64,000 nucleotides of DNA, taken from the NCBI GenBank assembly GCA_943912755.1, contig CALTWF010000014.1, forward strand, positions 1 to 64,000. The letters run 5' to 3'. This document shows, one piece after another, positions 1 through 8,234 of this stretch. This DNA comes from an uncultured Pseudomonas sp. (lineage in GTDB: Bacteria > Pseudomonadota > Gammaproteobacteria > Pseudomonadales > Pseudomonadaceae). How positions within the stretch are numbered: position 1 is the stretch's first letter; every line of letters starts with the position of its first letter. The translations under genes were made by a program, and so were the position numbers. The notes below the pieces were generated by a model. The model was not told where the DNA came from. It did no database searches and worked only from the letters and a program-made list of their open reading frames with translations.

Positions 1-133
1 AGACGTACCAGTCGTACCACTCGACCATGTTGCCGACCGATCCGCTGAAGATCGATTTGAGGCGGCTGGAAGTGGTCTTTGGCGCAGCCGAGGCAGCGGC
101 CGCCCCGGCAGGCAGGGTGGAGGCGTTATCCAT
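1..133 (-). CDS. kgtP: KgtP-type MFS 2-oxoglutarate/dicarboxylate permease, 5' end only
   Basis: The first 44 codons of a protein that continues beyond the left edge. The N-terminus is a short Ala-rich tail followed by a stretch containing FSGSVGNMVEWYDWYV, the signature at the start of TM1 in the metabolite:H+ symporter branch of the major facilitator superfamily (KgtP, PcaT, ShiA). I chose the ATG at 133 because AAGG lies eight bases before it; an in-frame ATG at 148 has no ribosome binding site. It is preceded by a sigma-54 promoter and lies next to genes for a DctB/DctD-type two-component system. In P. aeruginosa the equivalent MifSR pair controls the 2-oxoglutarate transporter PcaT, so the substrate is inferred to be 2-oxoglutarate or a related C4/C5 dicarboxylate. 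Confidence 0.8.
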   Translation of the reverse strand, partial: MDNASTLPAGAAAASAAPKTTSSRLKSIFSGSVGNMVEWYDWYV

Positions 134-193
134 TGGAGAGACCTTCATGTTGTTTTTGTGGGAGCGCGTCGGAACGCAGCCTGCCGGGGCTAT

Positions 194-209
194 AGCAGGA
201 GGTGTGCCA
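194..209 (-). promoter_or_regulatory. sigma-54 (-24/-12) promoter for the permease gene
   Basis: Read on the minus strand the bases are TGGCACACCTCCTGCT, which matches the RpoN consensus TGGCACG-N4-TTGCW with the required GG and GC ten bases apart. It points at the permease gene about 60 bases downstream. The adjacent activator carries GAFTGA, the loop that contacts sigma-54, so promoter and regulator fit each other. Confidence 0.8.
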
Positions 210-222
210 GGGAAATCCCACA

Positions 223-322
223 GGCCCCATCGCGGGTGAACCCGCTCCCACAGAATCTCGGAAAACCCCGGAATACGCGCCCGCCGCGGTCCTTGTAGGA
301 GCGGGTTCACCCGCGATGAGGC
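223..322. repeat. Inverted pair of REP elements
   Basis: Two copies of a Pseudomonas REP unit in opposite orientation: CATCGCGGGTGAACCCGCTC at the left and GAGCGGGTTCACCCGCGATG at the right, about 40 bases apart. Each is itself a small palindrome. The pair lies in the gap between the permease and the regulator genes, upstream of the sigma-54 site. Confidence 0.85.
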
Positions 323-405
323 CAGAACAGACAACAACGAAGAAGGGGTAGATAAGCGGATTTCCGCCTATCTTTTACGGTCGCCAAGCGGATTCCCGCT
401 CATGC

Positions 406-1740
406 TCAAGGCCGCTCGAGAAAGTCCTCGCGCACCAGCCCATGGCGCTGCATTTTCTCGTTGAGGGTACGCCGCGGCAGTTGCAGCTCTTCCATCACCG
501 CCTTGATCTCGCCCTTGTGCCGGCGCAACGAGGTACGCAGGCAGTTGGCCTCGAACGCCTCGCTCTGCGCCGCCAGCGATGAGTCGGCGGCCACCTGCGG
601 CGCTGCCGGATCGCTCAGGCCCATGGCATGGCGCTCGGCGGCGTTGGCCAGTTCGCGCACATTGCCCGGCCAGTCATGGCCGAGCAGGTGCCCCAGCTGC
701 GCCACGCCCAGCGGTGGGGCAACCCGGCCGACCTGTTCGGCGGCCTGGCGGGCGAAGTATTCGAACAGCAGCGGAATGTCCTCGCGCCGCTCGCGCAGCG
801 GTGCCAGGCGCAGCTCGGCGATATTCAGCCGATACACCAGGTCCTCGCGGAAGCGCCCGGCGCGGGCCTCTTCCAGCAGGTCCGGCTTGGTCGCGGCGAT
901 GATCCGCAGGTCGACCGCGATGCTCTGGTTGGCCCCCAGCCGCTCCAGCTTGCGCTCCTGGATCACCCGCAGCAGCTTGGCCTGCTGGGCCAGCGGCAGG
1001 CTTTCGATTTCGTCGAGAAACAGCGTGCCGCCGTTGGCGTACTCCAGCTTGCCGATGCGCTTGCCCTGGGCGCCGGTAAAGGCGCCGCTTTCGTGGCCGA
1101 ACAGCTCGGCTTCGAACAGGTGCTCGGGAATCGCCGCACAGTTGAGCGCCACGAACGGTTTGCCGGCGCGCGGCCCGAAGTCATGCAGGCAGCGCGCGAC
1201 CCGCTCCTTGCCGCTGCCGGTTTCGCCGCGGATCAGCACGTTGACCGGCAGGCTCGCCAGTTCCAGCACCTGGCGGCGCAACTGCTGCATGCCCGGGGTC
1301 ATGCCGAGCAGGCTGGTTTCGAGGCGGCTCTTGAGATCGGCCTGCTCATGCAGGCGGCGGTTTTCCAGGACCAGCCGGCGTTTCTCCAGGGCCCGGCGCA
1401 GGCTGTCCAGCAGGCTTTCCGGGCTGAAGGGTTTTTCCAGGAAGTCATAGGCGCCGGTGCGCATGGCTTCCACCGCCATCGGCACATCACCGTGGCCGGT
1501 GAGCAGGATCACCGGCAGGTCGGCGTCCCGCGCCTGCAGTTGCGCCAGCAGTTGCAGGCCGTCCATGCCGGGCATGCGCACGTCGCTGAGGATCACCCCG
1601 GGGAAATGTGCGGGCAGTTCGGCCAGGCATTCCTCGGCACGGCTGTACAGCTGCACCTGGAAGCCCGACAGGCCCAGCCATTGCTCGACTGCCGTGCGGA
1701 TGCTGGCCTCGTCGTCGACGACTATCACCGAATTCAACAT
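406..1740 (-). CDS. mifR: NtrC-family response regulator of C4/C5-dicarboxylate transport (MifR/DctD-like)
   Basis: A 444-residue sigma-54 activator with the usual three parts. The receiver domain (about 1-120) has phospho-acceptor Asp53 in LSDVRMPGMD and Lys103. The AAA+ domain (about 145-380) has Walker A GETGSGKE at 172-179 and the sigma-54 contact loop GAFTGA at 219-224. A Fis-type helix-turn-helix is at the C-terminus. Start is the ATG at 1740, which overlaps the 3' end of the sensor gene by seven bases, so the two are co-transcribed and probably translationally coupled. It should activate the permease gene from the -24/-12 site at 194-209. MifR (2-oxoglutarate) is preferred over DctD (succinate) because of the KgtP-type neighbour, but sequence alone does not separate them firmly. 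Confidence 0.85.
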   Translation of the reverse strand: MLNSVIVVDDEASIRTAVEQWLGLSGFQVQLYSRAEECLAELPAHFPGVILSDVRMPGMDGLQLLAQLQARDADLPVILLTGHGDVPMAVEAMRTGAYDFLEKPFSPESLLDSLRRALEKRRLVLENRRLHEQADLKSRLETSLLGMTPGMQQLRRQVLELASLPVNVLIRGETGSGKERVARCLHDFGPRAGKPFVALNCAAIPEHLFEAELFGHESGAFTGAQGKRIGKLEYANGGTLFLDEIESLPLAQQAKLLRVIQERKLERLGANQSIAVDLRIIAATKPDLLEEARAGRFREDLVYRLNIAELRLAPLRERREDIPLLFEYFARQAAEQVGRVAPPLGVAQLGHLLGHDWPGNVRELANAAERHAMGLSDPAAPQVAADSSLAAQSEAFEANCLRTSLRRHKGEIKAVMEELQLPRRTLNEKMQRHGLVREDFLERP

Positions 1741-3491
1741 GCGGGCTCCGGATCGCGGGGAAGGGTAAAGCTGAAACGGGCGCCGCCCGGCTGGTTCTCC
1801 ACCAGCAGGCGGCCGCCCGCCTCGTGGATGATGCCATAAGAAATCGCCAGGCCCAGGCCCAGGCCTTCGCCCACCGGCTTGGTGGTGAAGAACGGGTCGA
1901 AGACATTGCCCAGGTGTTCCTCGGCGATGCCGCCGCCGCTGTCCTGCACGCTCAGGCGCCAGCCGTCGGCGTCGCTGTCGATGCGGATCTCCAGGCGGCG
2001 GAAACCCTTGTCGAGCATGGCATCGAGGGCGTTGTGCAGCAGGTTGATCAGCACCTGTTCGAGGCGGATCGCATCGCCGCGCACCCAGGCCGGCCGGGCC
2101 AGGTACAACGCGGTGCTGACGTTCTCGGCGCGGATCCGCGCATCCAGCAGTTGCAGGGCATGATCGACCACCGTGGCCAGGTCGAGGCGCTCGCGCAGGC
2201 CGCTGGGGCTGTTGCGGGCGAAGGTCTTCAGGTGGCCGGTGAGCGAGGCCATGCGCGTCAGCATCTGCTCCAGCGGCAGCAGGGCCTGGCGCGCGTCCTC
2301 GATACGGTCGTGGTCCAGCAGCAGGCGCAGGGTCGCCAGCTGCATGCGCTGGGCGGTCAGCGGCTGGTTCAGCTCGTGGGCCAGGGCGGTGGACATCTGC
2401 CCCAGCGCCGCCAGCTTGGTCGATTGCACCAGGCCCTCCTGGGCGGTGCGCAGGTCGCGGGTGCGTGCCTCCACCAGGCGCTCCAGCTCTTCGCGGCTGC
2501 GTTGGCGCAGGCGGGCCAGACGCAGGCGCTGGCTGACGAACAGGGCGGCGAACACCAGGCTCAGCCATATCGCGGCGGCGGCCAGGGCGGCGTTGCGCCC
2601 GTCGTTGCCGGTCTGCGGCTGGCGCAACAGGTGCAGGGTCCAGCCTTCGCCTTCCAGCGGCAGGCTCTCCCACAGGTAATCGACGTTGCCCTGCGGGCCC
2701 GGCACGCGCACCAGGTGACTGTTGTCGTCGAAGCTGTCGAGCACCTGGCGTCGCAGCGGCACCAGGGCCTGCTTGTCGTATTGGCGGGTCTGTTCCAGCT
2801 CGTTGAAGTCGTGGGCCGACAGGGCATTCAGCTTGCGATAGCGCCAGCCGTCCTGGTTGGCGATGAAGATGATGCCGCGGGCATCGCTGACCAGCACCAC
2901 GTCGTTGCCCTGGCGCCATTCCCGTTCCAGTTCGGGAAACTCCAGCTTGACCACCATGGCGCCAAGAAAACCCTGCTGCTCGTCGCTGACCGCGCTGGAC
3001 AGGAAGTAGCCGGGAATCCCGCTGGTCACGCCGATCGCGTAGAAGCGCCCGGTGCCCTGGCTGCGGGTCTGCTTGAAGTACGGGCGAAAGCCATAGTTAT
3101 GCCCGACGTAGGTACTCGGCAGGCGCCAGTTGCTGGCCGCCACGGCCAGCCCGGTGCGGTCGAGCAGTTCGAGGGTCGAGGAATTGGCCGCGCCGTTGAT
3201 GCGCTCCAGCTTGCGGTTGAGCTGGTCCTGGGTTTCCGGGCTGACGCTGCCGCGCAGGGCGGCGATCAGTTCCGGGTCCAGCGCCAGCACGGCGGGCAGG
3301 GCGCGGTAGCGCTCGATCAGGGTGTGCAGCGAGTTGGCGTACAGGCCCAGTTGCTGGCTGGCCCGCTCGGCATCCTCGACCATGGCCTGGTGCTCGGCAT
3401 GCTGCCGGGCCCAGGCGGCGGCGAGCAGGGTGCCGGCGCTGATCGCCAGGACGATCAGCCCCAGGCGCAAGGTGCGAAAGGAAAACGACAT
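1734..3491 (-). CDS. mifS: DctB/MifS-type sensor histidine kinase
   Basis: 585 residues, using the ATG at 3491 (MSFSFRTL); the longer frame adds only six unlikely residues. A transmembrane helix at about 8-28 and a second near 290-310 bracket a periplasmic sensor of the double-PAS/Cache kind found in DctB. A coiled segment then leads to the kinase core: the H-box around ALAHELNQPLTAQRMQ with phospho-accepting His372, an N-box (INLLHNALDAM) and G-boxes (DSGGGIAEEH, GLGLGLAIS). The 3' end overlaps the response-regulator gene by seven bases. It presumably senses an external dicarboxylate and phosphorylates the regulator. Confidence 0.85.
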   Translation of the reverse strand: MSFSFRTLRLGLIVLAISAGTLLAAAWARQHAEHQAMVEDAERASQQLGLYANSLHTLIERYRALPAVLALDPELIAALRGSVSPETQDQLNRKLERINGAANSSTLELLDRTGLAVAASNWRLPSTYVGHNYGFRPYFKQTRSQGTGRFYAIGVTSGIPGYFLSSAVSDEQQGFLGAMVVKLEFPELEREWRQGNDVVLVSDARGIIFIANQDGWRYRKLNALSAHDFNELEQTRQYDKQALVPLRRQVLDSFDDNSHLVRVPGPQGNVDYLWESLPLEGEGWTLHLLRQPQTGNDGRNAALAAAAIWLSLVFAALFVSQRLRLARLRQRSREELERLVEARTRDLRTAQEGLVQSTKLAALGQMSTALAHELNQPLTAQRMQLATLRLLLDHDRIEDARQALLPLEQMLTRMASLTGHLKTFARNSPSGLRERLDLATVVDHALQLLDARIRAENVSTALYLARPAWVRGDAIRLEQVLINLLHNALDAMLDKGFRRLEIRIDSDADGWRLSVQDSGGGIAEEHLGNVFDPFFTTKPVGEGLGLGLAISYGIIHEAGGRLLVENQPGGARFSFTLPRDPEPAC

Positions 3492-3551
3492 GACGGGCCA
3501 TCCGGGCAACGGGGAAGGCCCGGAGGCGCTTCCCCTCGGGAGTGGTGGCGC

Positions 3552-5849
3552 TTACAGCAGCTCGAAGCTCTGCTGTTGCACCGACTCGGAATCCAGGCCG
3601 ACCTGCACATTGAACTCGCCCGCTTCGGCGGCGTACTTCAACTGGCTGTTGTAGAACTTCAGGTCGTCCTCGCTGATGCGGAAGGTGACCGTGCGTTCTT
3701 CGCCCGCCTTGAGCAGGATCTTCTGGAAGTTCTTCAGTTCCTTCACCGGCCGGCTCATCGACGCGGCAACGTCCGCCACGTACAGCTGCACCACGGTCTC
3801 GCCGTCACGCTTGCCGGTGTTCTTCACCTTGACGCTGGCTTCCAGGCTGGCGCCTTTCTTCAGGGTCTTGCTCGACAGGGTCAGTGGCGACACGGAGAAC
3901 TCGGTGTAGCTCAGGCCGTAGCCGAACGGATACAGCGGGCCGTTGGCTTCCTCGAAGTACTGCGAGGTGTAGTTGCCCGGCTTGCCCGGGGTGAACGGCC
4001 GGCCGATGCGCATGTGGTTGTAGTACATCGGGATCTGCCCCACGGAACGGGGGAAGGTGATCGGCAGCTTGCCGGACGGGTTGTAGTCGCCGAACAGCAC
4101 GTCGGCGATGGCGTTGCCGCCTTCGGTACCGGAGAACCAGGTTTCCAGGATCGCGTCGGCCTGCTCGCGCTCCCAGCCGATGGACAGCGGCCGGCCGTTC
4201 ATCAGCACCAGCACCAGCGGCTTGCCGGTGGCTTTCAGGGCCTTGATCAGGTCGCGCTGCACTTCCGGGATTTCCAGGGTGGTGCGGCTGGACGACTCGT
4301 GGGACATGCCACGGGACTCGCCGACCACCGCCACCACCACGTCGGCGCCCTTGGCCGCCTTGACCGCTTCGTCGATCAGCACGGCAGCAGGGCGCGGGTC
4401 GTTGACGATTTCCGGGGCGTCGAAGTTGAGGAAGTTCAGGTAGTCGAACATCGCCTGGTTGCCGGTGACGTTGGAACCCTTGGCATAGACCAGCTTCGCC
4501 TTGTCGCCGACGGCGCGGCGCAGGCCCTCGCGGACGGTCACCGAGTGCACCGGCTTACCGTCGGCGGCCCAGCTGCCCATCATGTCGATCGGCGCATCGG
4601 CCAGCGGGCCGACCAGGGCGATGGTGCCGGCCTTCTTCAGCGGCAGGGTCTGCTCGCGGTTTTCCAGCAGCACCAGGCCGCGGCGTGCCACGTCGCGGGC
4701 GGCGTCGCGGTGCAGGCGGGCGTCGGCGTAGTAGTCCGGCACGTCGTTCTCGGCCTTGCCGATGCGCACGTACGGATCCTTGAACAGGCCCATGTCGTAC
4801 TTGGCACCGAGCACCTCGCGCACCGCCTGGTCGAGCTCGGCCTGGCTGACTTCGCCGGACTTGAGCAGGCCCGGCAGTTCTTCGCCGTACAGGGTGTCGT
4901 TCATGCTCATGTCGATGCCGGCCTTGATCGCCAGCTTGGCGGCTTCGCGACCGTCGCGGGCGACACCGTGGCGGATCAGCTCCTGGATGGCGCCATGGTC
5001 GCTGATGGTCACACCCTTGAAGCCCCATTCCTTGCGCAGCAGGTCGTTCATCAGCCAGGTGTTGGAGGTGGCCGGCACGCCGTTGATCGAGTTCAGCGCC
5101 ACCATCACCCCGCCGGCACCGGCGTCGATGGCCGCACGGTAGGGCGGCAGGTAGTCGTTGTACATCTTCGGCAGGCTCATATCGACCGTGTTGTAGTCGC
5201 GCCCGCCTTCCACCGCGCCGTACAGGGCGAAGTGCTTGACGATGGCCATGATGCTGTCGTGTTCCGCCGGGCTCTTGCCCTGGAACGACTCGACCATCAC
5301 CTTGCCGATCTTCGAGGTCAGGTAGGTGTCTTCGCCGAAGCCTTCGCTGGTGCGGCCCCAGCGCGGGTCACGGGCGATATCGACCATCGGCGCGAAGGTC
5401 ATGTCGAGGGAGTCGGCGGCGGCTTCCACGGCCGAAGTGCGACCAACCTTGGCGATCGCCTGCATGTCCCAGGACGAGGCCATGCCCAGGCCGATCGGGA
5501 AGATGGTGCGGTTGCCGTGGATGGTGTCGTAGGCGAAGAACATCGGGATCTTCAGGCGGCTGCGCATGGCGGCGTCCTGCATCGGCCGGTTCTCGGGGGC
5601 GGTGCGCGAGTTGAAGGTGCCGCCGATGCGCCCTGCGGCGATCTCCTCGCGGATCTTCTCCCGCGGCATTTCCGGGCTGATGGAGATCAGGCGCAGCTGG
5701 CCGATCTTCTCGTCCTGGGTCATCTGGCCCAGCAGGTGGTCGACGAAGGCTTTCTTTTCCTTCAGGTGCGCGGCGGCGGCGGAGGTGTCGGCCAGGGCCG
5801 TCTGACTGGCCAGGCTGACGAGCAGGCCCAGCAAACACAGCTTCTTCAT
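3552..5849 (-). CDS. bglX: Periplasmic beta-glucosidase, glycoside hydrolase family 3
   Basis: 765 residues, with a Sec signal peptide (MKKLCLLGLLVSLASQTALA). I chose the ATG at 5849 rather than the upstream frame opening because it starts the signal peptide and has GAGA about ten bases before it. The GH3 N-terminal barrel has the nucleophile motif VTISDHGAI (Asp near residue 284). The GH3 C-terminal domain and a terminal fibronectin-III-like domain (about 680-765, KVKNTGKRDGETVVQLYV) follow, as in E. coli BglX, which has the same length. It hydrolyses beta-glucosides in the periplasm, releasing glucose. It stands alone, tail-to-head with the kinase gene, and diverges from the lemA-like gene. 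Confidence 0.92.
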   Translation of the reverse strand: MKKLCLLGLLVSLASQTALADTSAAAAHLKEKKAFVDHLLGQMTQDEKIGQLRLISISPEMPREKIREEIAAGRIGGTFNSRTAPENRPMQDAAMRSRLKIPMFFAYDTIHGNRTIFPIGLGMASSWDMQAIAKVGRTSAVEAAADSLDMTFAPMVDIARDPRWGRTSEGFGEDTYLTSKIGKVMVESFQGKSPAEHDSIMAIVKHFALYGAVEGGRDYNTVDMSLPKMYNDYLPPYRAAIDAGAGGVMVALNSINGVPATSNTWLMNDLLRKEWGFKGVTISDHGAIQELIRHGVARDGREAAKLAIKAGIDMSMNDTLYGEELPGLLKSGEVSQAELDQAVREVLGAKYDMGLFKDPYVRIGKAENDVPDYYADARLHRDAARDVARRGLVLLENREQTLPLKKAGTIALVGPLADAPIDMMGSWAADGKPVHSVTVREGLRRAVGDKAKLVYAKGSNVTGNQAMFDYLNFLNFDAPEIVNDPRPAAVLIDEAVKAAKGADVVVAVVGESRGMSHESSSRTTLEIPEVQRDLIKALKATGKPLVLVLMNGRPLSIGWEREQADAILETWFSGTEGGNAIADVLFGDYNPSGKLPITFPRSVGQIPMYYNHMRIGRPFTPGKPGNYTSQYFEEANGPLYPFGYGLSYTEFSVSPLTLSSKTLKKGASLEASVKVKNTGKRDGETVVQLYVADVAASMSRPVKELKNFQKILLKAGEERTVTFRISEDDLKFYNSQLKYAAEAGEFNVQVGLDSESVQQQSFELL

Positions 5850-6034
5850 GAATTCTGTTCTCGTGGCTCTCACCGGTATTCACGGGCGATACCGGCCAGC
5901 CGAAAGTGGGGGAGCGGCTATTGTTGTAGTTTGCTGGGGCACGTTTTTAGCCGATTGGGCCTGCACTATCCAGCGGCGGTCACGGATTATGCCTCAAGTC
6001 CGCGAGCAAACGGATAATCAAGGAGCGTCGCACG

Positions 6035-6631
6035 ATGCATGCAATCACCCGCATGAATGCCTGGGCAGTGATCCTGCTCGCCAGCCTGCTGAGCGGCTGT
6101 GGCATCAACAACATTCCCAGCTACGACGAGCAGGTCAAGGCCGCCTGGGGCCAGGTGCAGAACCAGTACCAGCGCCGTGCCGACCTGATCCCCAACCTGG
6201 TGGAAACGGTCAAGGGTTACGCCAGGCATGAACAGGACACCCTCACCGCGGTGATCGAGGCGCGGGCCAAGGCGACCTCGATCCAGGTCGATGCGAGCAC
6301 CCTCGACGATCCGGAAAAACTCAAGCAGTTCCAGGCCGCCCAGGCCCAGCTGAGCGGCGCCCTGAGCCGGCTGATGGTGGTCGCCGAGCAGTACCCCAAC
6401 CTCAAGGCCGACCAGAATTTCCTCGCCCTGCAATCCCAGCTCGAAGGTACGGAAAACCGCATCGCCGTGGCGCGCAAGGACTTCATCGCCGCGGTGCAGA
6501 CGTACAACACCGAGATCCGCACCTTCCCCGGGCGCATCTGGCACACCCTCATGTACAGCGACCTGCCGCTGCGCGAGAGCTTCGAGGCCACCAGCGCCAA
6601 TGCCGACAAAGCGCCTGAAGTGAAGTTCTGA
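6035..6631 (+). CDS. LemA-family lipoprotein
   Basis: 198 residues with AAGGAG nine bases before the ATG. The N-terminus is a lipoprotein signal with lipobox LLSGC (Cys22). The rest is the helical LemA core, with the family motif around NQYQRRADLIPNLVETVKGY and the later FPGRIW. LemA proteins are membrane-anchored helical bundles of unclear function. They are commonly encoded, as here, directly before TPM-domain genes: the stop codon overlaps the next start (TGATG at 6630), so the two are translationally coupled. Confidence 0.88.
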   Translation: MHAITRMNAWAVILLASLLSGCGINNIPSYDEQVKAAWGQVQNQYQRRADLIPNLVETVKGYARHEQDTLTAVIEARAKATSIQVDASTLDDPEKLKQFQAAQAQLSGALSRLMVVAEQYPNLKADQNFLALQSQLEGTENRIAVARKDFIAAVQTYNTEIRTFPGRIWHTLMYSDLPLRESFEATSANADKAPEVKF

Positions 6632-7371
6632 TGCGCCCGGCCAAGGTCCTGGTCCTGCTGGCGCTGCTGCTGGTGGCGCTGGCACTGCGTGCCGAGGTGG
6701 CGTTTCCGCCGCTGAGCGGGCGGGTGGTGGATGGCGCCGGCCTGCTCGATACGCACACCCGCGCCCAGCTCGGGCAGATGCTCGAAGCCCATGAGCAGGC
6801 CACCGGCGAGCAGGTCGTGGTGGTCACCGTGCCTGACCTGCAAGGGCTGCCCATCGAGGAATACGGTTACCAGCTCGGGCGCTTCTGGGGCATCGGCCAG
6901 AAGGGCAAGGACAACGGCGCGCTGCTGATCGTCGCGCCGCAGCAGCGCAAGGTGCGCATCGAGGTCGGCTATGGCCTGGAGGGCGTGCTGACCGACGCGC
7001 AGAGCTCGGTGATCATCAACCGCATCATCCTCCCGGCGTTCAAGCGCGGCGAACTCAGCCAGGGCATCGTCCAGGGCAGCGCGGCGATGCTCCAGGTGCT
7101 TGGCGGCAATCCATTGGCCCAGCCGTCGCGGGCCAGTTCGGCGGACGGCGAGGGCGAGCCGCCGTCGTTGTGGGCGATCGGTTTGTTCATCCTGCTGGTG
7201 GTGGTCGTGCTTTATCTTCAAGGCCTCGGCGGCGGTGGCGGCCGGTTCGGCGGGCCGGGTGGCGGATTCGGTGGCGGCTTCGGTGGGTTGGGTGGTGGTG
7301 GTCGCGGCGGGGGTGGTTTCGGCGGCGGTGGCGGCAGCTTTGGCGGCGGAGGTTCGTCCGGCAGTTGGTAG
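6631..7371 (+). CDS. TPM-domain (YgcG-family) membrane protein with glycine-rich tail
   Basis: 246 residues. A signal peptide or N-terminal anchor (about 1-22) is followed by a TPM domain (about 25-165), including LSGRVVDGAGLLD and the conserved segment around GKDNGALLIVAPQQRKVRIE. One transmembrane helix lies at about 180-200. The tail is almost entirely Gly with Phe/Ser (FGGGFGGLGGGGRGGGGF). The TPM fold is linked to the photosystem II repair phosphatase family, but the bacterial YgcG-like proteins have no settled activity. It is coupled to the lemA-like gene and followed, after a REP pair, by a second TPM gene. Confidence 0.85.
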   Translation: MRPAKVLVLLALLLVALALRAEVAFPPLSGRVVDGAGLLDTHTRAQLGQMLEAHEQATGEQVVVVTVPDLQGLPIEEYGYQLGRFWGIGQKGKDNGALLIVAPQQRKVRIEVGYGLEGVLTDAQSSVIINRIILPAFKRGELSQGIVQGSAAMLQVLGGNPLAQPSRASSADGEGEPPSLWAIGLFILLVVVVLYLQGLGGGGGRFGGPGGGFGGGFGGLGGGGRGGGGFGGGGGSFGGGGSSGSW

Positions 7372-7397
7372 TTCCATCATTTGCCGATTAAGCGCGA

Positions 7398-7476
7398 CCC
7401 TTGTGGGAGCGGGTTTACCCGCGATGGCGTCGGTGATGCCACCATCGTAATCGCGGGTAAACCCGCTCCCACAGGG
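7398..7476. repeat. Inverted pair of REP elements
   Basis: GTGGGAGCGGGTTTACCCGC on one side and its reverse complement GCGGGTAAACCCGCTCCCAC on the other, about 30 bases apart, forming a near-perfect 30-bp stem. It sits between the two TPM genes and could attenuate read-through. Confidence 0.85.
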
Positions 7477-7515
7477 TCCGTGCCGCGCTTTTGAATTTTC
7501 TTTGAAGGAAGCTCC

Positions 7516-8133
7516 ATGGCACTACTCAACGAATTCCATCAACGCCAGGTCGCCGAGGCCATCGCCGACGTCGAGCGCCACACCGATGCCGAACTGGTCA
7601 CGGTGCTGGCCCGCAGCGCCGACGACTACGCCTACGTGCCGCTGGTCTGGGCCAGCCTGCTGGCGCTGCTGGTGCCGGGCCTGCTGTTTTACCTCACCGG
7701 CTGGTTCAGCGCCCACGGCCTGCTGCTCACCCAATGGCTGACCTTCATCGTGCTGGTCCTGGTCCTGCGCCTGCCGCCGTTCACCAGCCGCCTGGTGCCG
7801 CGCCGGGTGCGCCATTGGCGCGCGTCCAACCTGGCCCGGCGCCAGTTTCTCGAACAGAACCTGCACCACACCGCCGGGCGCACCGGGGTGCTGATCTTCG
7901 TCTGCGAGGCGGAGCGTTATGTCGAGATCCTGGTGGACGACGGCATTGCCACGCGGCTCGACGACCAGGTGTGGGACGCCATCGTCGCCGGCTTCACCGC
8001 CCAGGTCCGTGCCGGGCAGGTGCTCGAAGGTTTCCTCACCTGCATCGGCGCCTGTGGCGAACTGCTCAAGGCCCATGTCCCGGCCACCAGCCAGCGCAAC
8101 GAACTGCCCAACCGCCTGGTGCTTCTCGACTGA
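7516..8133 (+). CDS. Second TPM-domain membrane protein
   Basis: 205 residues with GAAGGAAG before the ATG. There is no signal peptide. An N-terminal part (NEFHQRQVAEAIADVERHTDAELVTVL) is followed by two hydrophobic segments (about 44-68 and 75-95) and then the rest of a TPM-like domain (GRTGVLIFVCEAERYVEILVD). This split arrangement is typical of the second TPM protein in LemA-TPM-TPM clusters. Function is unknown; the three proteins probably act together at the membrane. Confidence 0.82.
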   Translation: MALLNEFHQRQVAEAIADVERHTDAELVTVLARSADDYAYVPLVWASLLALLVPGLLFYLTGWFSAHGLLLTQWLTFIVLVLVLRLPPFTSRLVPRRVRHWRASNLARRQFLEQNLHHTAGRTGVLIFVCEAERYVEILVDDGIATRLDDQVWDAIVAGFTAQVRAGQVLEGFLTCIGACGELLKAHVPATSQRNELPNRLVLLD

Positions 8134-8234
8134 CGCGCTGATCGAAAAAACCGTGCGCCGCCCGGGCATCCACGTAAAATGCCCGGCATTGCGCGCCGGC
8201 TGGCGCCCCCGCAACCCCGAGGCACCCAACTCCC

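Noticed and set aside
1608..6017. Open frame of 1469 codons on the plus strand
   Set aside because: It lies antisense to mifS, mifR and bglX. The translation is low-complexity Gln/His/Ala/Gly text typical of GC-rich antisense frames, and there is no ribosome binding site.
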